DNA of 64,000 nt from Candidatus Marithrix sp. Canyon 246 (GTDB lineage Bacteria; Pseudomonadota; Gammaproteobacteria; Beggiatoales; Beggiatoaceae). Below the pieces are notes generated by a model, which searched no databases, had not been told where the DNA came from, and saw only the letters and a program-made list of their open reading frames with translations. The translations under genes were made by a program, and so were the position numbers. The first letter of the stretch is position 1. Each line of letters begins with the position of its first letter. Below are positions 62,236 through 64,000 of the stretch, piece by piece. The stretch spans positions 186,001 through 250,000 of the forward strand of contig NZ_MCBX01000038.1 in the NCBI RefSeq assembly GCF_001723685.1, given 5' to 3'.

Positions 62236-64000
62236 CTATTTTATATTATTTTTTTTTAAATATGTAATCAGAATTTCAATGCGACGGTTTTTATTCCGAC
62301 CATTTGGAGTTTGGTTAGACGCTATTGGCTCAGATTCACCCATACCTATTGCTTCTACTTTGTCACTAGGAATACCTTGAAGAATGAAGTATTCAGCAAT
62401 ATTATTTGCCCGTTGTTTCGATAATTTTTTATTAAAAATAATAGAACCAACACTGTCAGTATGAGCTATAATATTTACTTTTATCAATAAATCAAGACCG
62501 AGCCTTTGAACCAGAGATTTCAGAAAAATTTGTGCTTGCTTGCTTAATTTTTCTTTGCCAGAGGCAAAACTGGCTTTACCGGATAGGATATATTTTTCTT
62601 TCTCAATTATAACCGGGCAACCATTTAGTTCAATGGCAACTGTTCTAGGTGTTCCTTCACATAGATCTTTATAATCCTGTACACCATCTTGATCATGATC
62701 AACCGGACAACCAACAGAATCAACTCCTTTTTTAATTTGAAGGCTGCTATCATTGGAACAATTGTCACGATAATCAGGCACGGTATCATTATCACTATCT
62801 ATTGGACAACCAATTTGAGTCCCTTGTTGAATAATACCTTTGGAAAGTTCAGTTGAACTATTTTTTGGACAAGCATCTTGATAGTCGGCAATACTATCTG
62901 TATCAGTATCAAGCGGACAACCTTTTAAATCTATACCTTTACTAATTTCATTAGTGATATTATTTGGACAATCGTCACGATAATCAGACACGGTATCATT
63001 ATCTCTATCTATTGGACAACCAAGTGAATCAACCCCTTTGCTAATTTCATGTCTAAGATTATTTGGACAATCATCACGATAATTTTCAATTTTGTCTCTA
63101 TCACTATCAATTGGACAACCTCTTAAAGCTCCTTTTTGATAAACGCCTTTTGACATTTCAATGGTGTTATTATCTGGGCAATAATCTAGGTTATTAGGAA
63201 TATTGTCTTTATCCTGATCAATATTTCCACATTCTTCTTTAAATGAAACAAGCTTTTTTGTTGATTTTTTTAAACTTTCATATTCAAATTGCTGATCTTT
63301 GAAAAATTGAAAATATAATTGTTTATTAATTACATCACCATTGATTTGAAACTGGTATTGCCCAGCTGCACCTTGACAAGCTTGCATATATCGCAGTGTA
63401 TCTGCAATTCTGATTGGAAGGCTTGATTGAGATTTTTTTATAGCATGTTCTAGCAATTTAACAGAATCATAGCCCAATGCTGCCATACGGTTAGCTTGTT
63501 GTCCTTGATATTGTTGTTGAAATTTTTTGATAAATGATTGTGTGACTTTGACTAAACTATTGCCATCAAATACTGTTGGTATAACTGACTTTTTGGTAAA
63601 TATTTCAGAACCATCAAAACCTTCCCATTCTTGAACGGCATTCCAAAATATCTCTGTCTCTAAGTTATATCCCCCAATAAACGGTGCCATAATCCTCATA
63701 TCACGGCTTTGTTTATAAATTTGTGCCGCTACACTGGCATCAGTAGAAACAAAAATAGCATCAAATTCCCGACCTTGTTTTAACTCAAATAATATATCAG
63801 TAAAATCGTTTTTACTCCTAAAAAAGGAGCGACGCAAAATAATTTTTATATTATATGTTTTAACTACATTATAAATAAATGAATTGGATAATTCAGTACC
63901 ATAATTACCTCGATCATGCAGGACAATTATTTTTTTGTAACCAGCTTTATTAGTATAAGCTGCTAATTGTTTAGCTATTTCTTCGTTATGTGGACTGAGT
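62236..64000 (-). CDS. OmpA-like protein with thrombospondin type 3 repeats and a periplasmic-binding domain (5' end outside window)
   Basis: 588 codons are visible; the frame is open to the window edge, so the N-terminus is missing. The visible start (NKAGYKKIIVLHDRGNYGTE, then AFIGGY-like MAPFIGGYNLETEIFW and RMAALGYDSVKLLEHAI) matches branched-chain-amino-acid-type periplasmic binding proteins. Five or more TSP3 repeats follow (DRDNDTVSDYRDDCPNN type). The OmpA C-terminal domain ends it (IIAHTDSVGSIIFNKKLSKQRANNI, GRNKNRRIEI), which anchors to peptidoglycan. The combination suggests an envelope-bound ligand sensor or receptor. Confidence 0.85.
   Translation of the reverse strand, partial: LSPHNEEIAKQLAAYTNKAGYKKIIVLHDRGNYGTELSNSFIYNVVKTYNIKIILRRSFFRSKNDFTDILFELKQGREFDAIFVSTDASVAAQIYKQSRDMRIMAPFIGGYNLETEIFWNAVQEWEGFDGSEIFTKKSVIPTVFDGNSLVKVTQSFIKKFQQQYQGQQANRMAALGYDSVKLLEHAIKKSQSSLPIRIADTLRYMQACQGAAGQYQFQINGDVINKQLYFQFFKDQQFEYESLKKSTKKLVSFKEECGNIDQDKDNIPNNLDYCPDNNTIEMSKGVYQKGALRGCPIDSDRDKIENYRDDCPNNLRHEISKGVDSLGCPIDRDNDTVSDYRDDCPNNITNEISKGIDLKGCPLDTDTDSIADYQDACPKNSSTELSKGIIQQGTQIGCPIDSDNDTVPDYRDNCSNDSSLQIKKGVDSVGCPVDHDQDGVQDYKDLCEGTPRTVAIELNGCPVIIEKEKYILSGKASFASGKEKLSKQAQIFLKSLVQRLGLDLLIKVNIIAHTDSVGSIIFNKKLSKQRANNIAEYFILQGIPSDKVEAIGMGESEPIASNQTPNGRNKNRRIEILITYLKKNNIK

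Noticed and set aside
62650-63200. Repeated GGACAA/TCACGATAATC blocks resembling a CRISPR array
   Set aside because: They encode TSP3 repeats in frame; spacing and identity vary.

Overview
The window is AT-rich and reads as a gammaproteobacterial chromosome. It has a complete isc operon (iscR-S-U-A-hscB-hscA-fdx-iscX), petABC followed by sspB, lptM-lysA, lptF, pyrD next to prmB, and a tRNA-Gly/Cys/Leu cluster in the order of E. coli glyW-cysT-leuZ. Many dispersed palindromic repeats, WD40 and TPR proteins, broken genes and small duplications suggest a Thiotrichales-type sulfur bacterium (Beggiatoa/Thiothrix relatives). That placement is an inference from gene content.

Layout. 0-4.7 kb: end of a TPR protein, a TrkA-N/RyR membrane protein broken by one in-frame TGA, a DUF3301 protein, and a hicAB toxin-antitoxin pair inserted where DUF3301 and sspB meet. 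4.7-7.2 kb: bc1 complex (petABC, minus strand). 7.3-14.3 kb: a plus-strand cassette with a TPR protein, a J-like protein lacking HPD, a GrpE-like protein, an Hsp70, a zinc-ribbon protein and a 14-blade WD40 protein. 14.3-17.4 kb: dgkA, an overlapping nuclease-like/ATPase pair, and a DUF4143-type ATPase broken by a stop. 17.8-25 kb: lptF, a kinase-like protein with NFG instead of DFG, lptM-lysA, small unknown genes, a GspB-like protein and a double-NBD ABC ATPase.

25-34 kb is an accessory region: a radical SAM/SPASM gene bounded by exact 108-bp repeats and a copied lpxL tail, an LpxL-type acyltransferase, two paralogous GNAT acetyltransferases, three paralogous exported proteins of unknown function and an exported VWA protein. 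34-39.4 kb is the isc operon. 39.6-47.7 kb has two glycosyltransferases, gspK, a DUF455 protein, a decayed ATPase, a CAP-domain gene damaged by a 192-bp inverted duplication, and an ExeA-type ATPase. 47.7-48.3 kb holds three tRNA genes. The tRNA-Leu(UAA) gene is interrupted by a 315-nt group I intron at the position used in cyanobacteria and plastids.

50.6-64 kb is a second accessory region. It has two full P1B-like P-type ATPases without an HMA domain or CPC motif, one truncated relative, genes for diaminobutyrate transaminase and decarboxylase (predicted product 1,3-diaminopropane) in one operon with an ATPase, a DUF98 chorismate-lyase-like protein, a DUF697 membrane protein, a PvdE-like ABC exporter, two tiny membrane proteins and a sensor-like OmpA/TSP3 protein. 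Two promoters in this region share a 35-bp layout with a TGATnATATnATCA palindrome, which suggests common control. The strongest leads are the tRNA-Leu intron, the P-type ATPase/diaminopropane cluster, the exported-protein/VWA/GNAT cluster and the non-canonical Hsp70 cassette.
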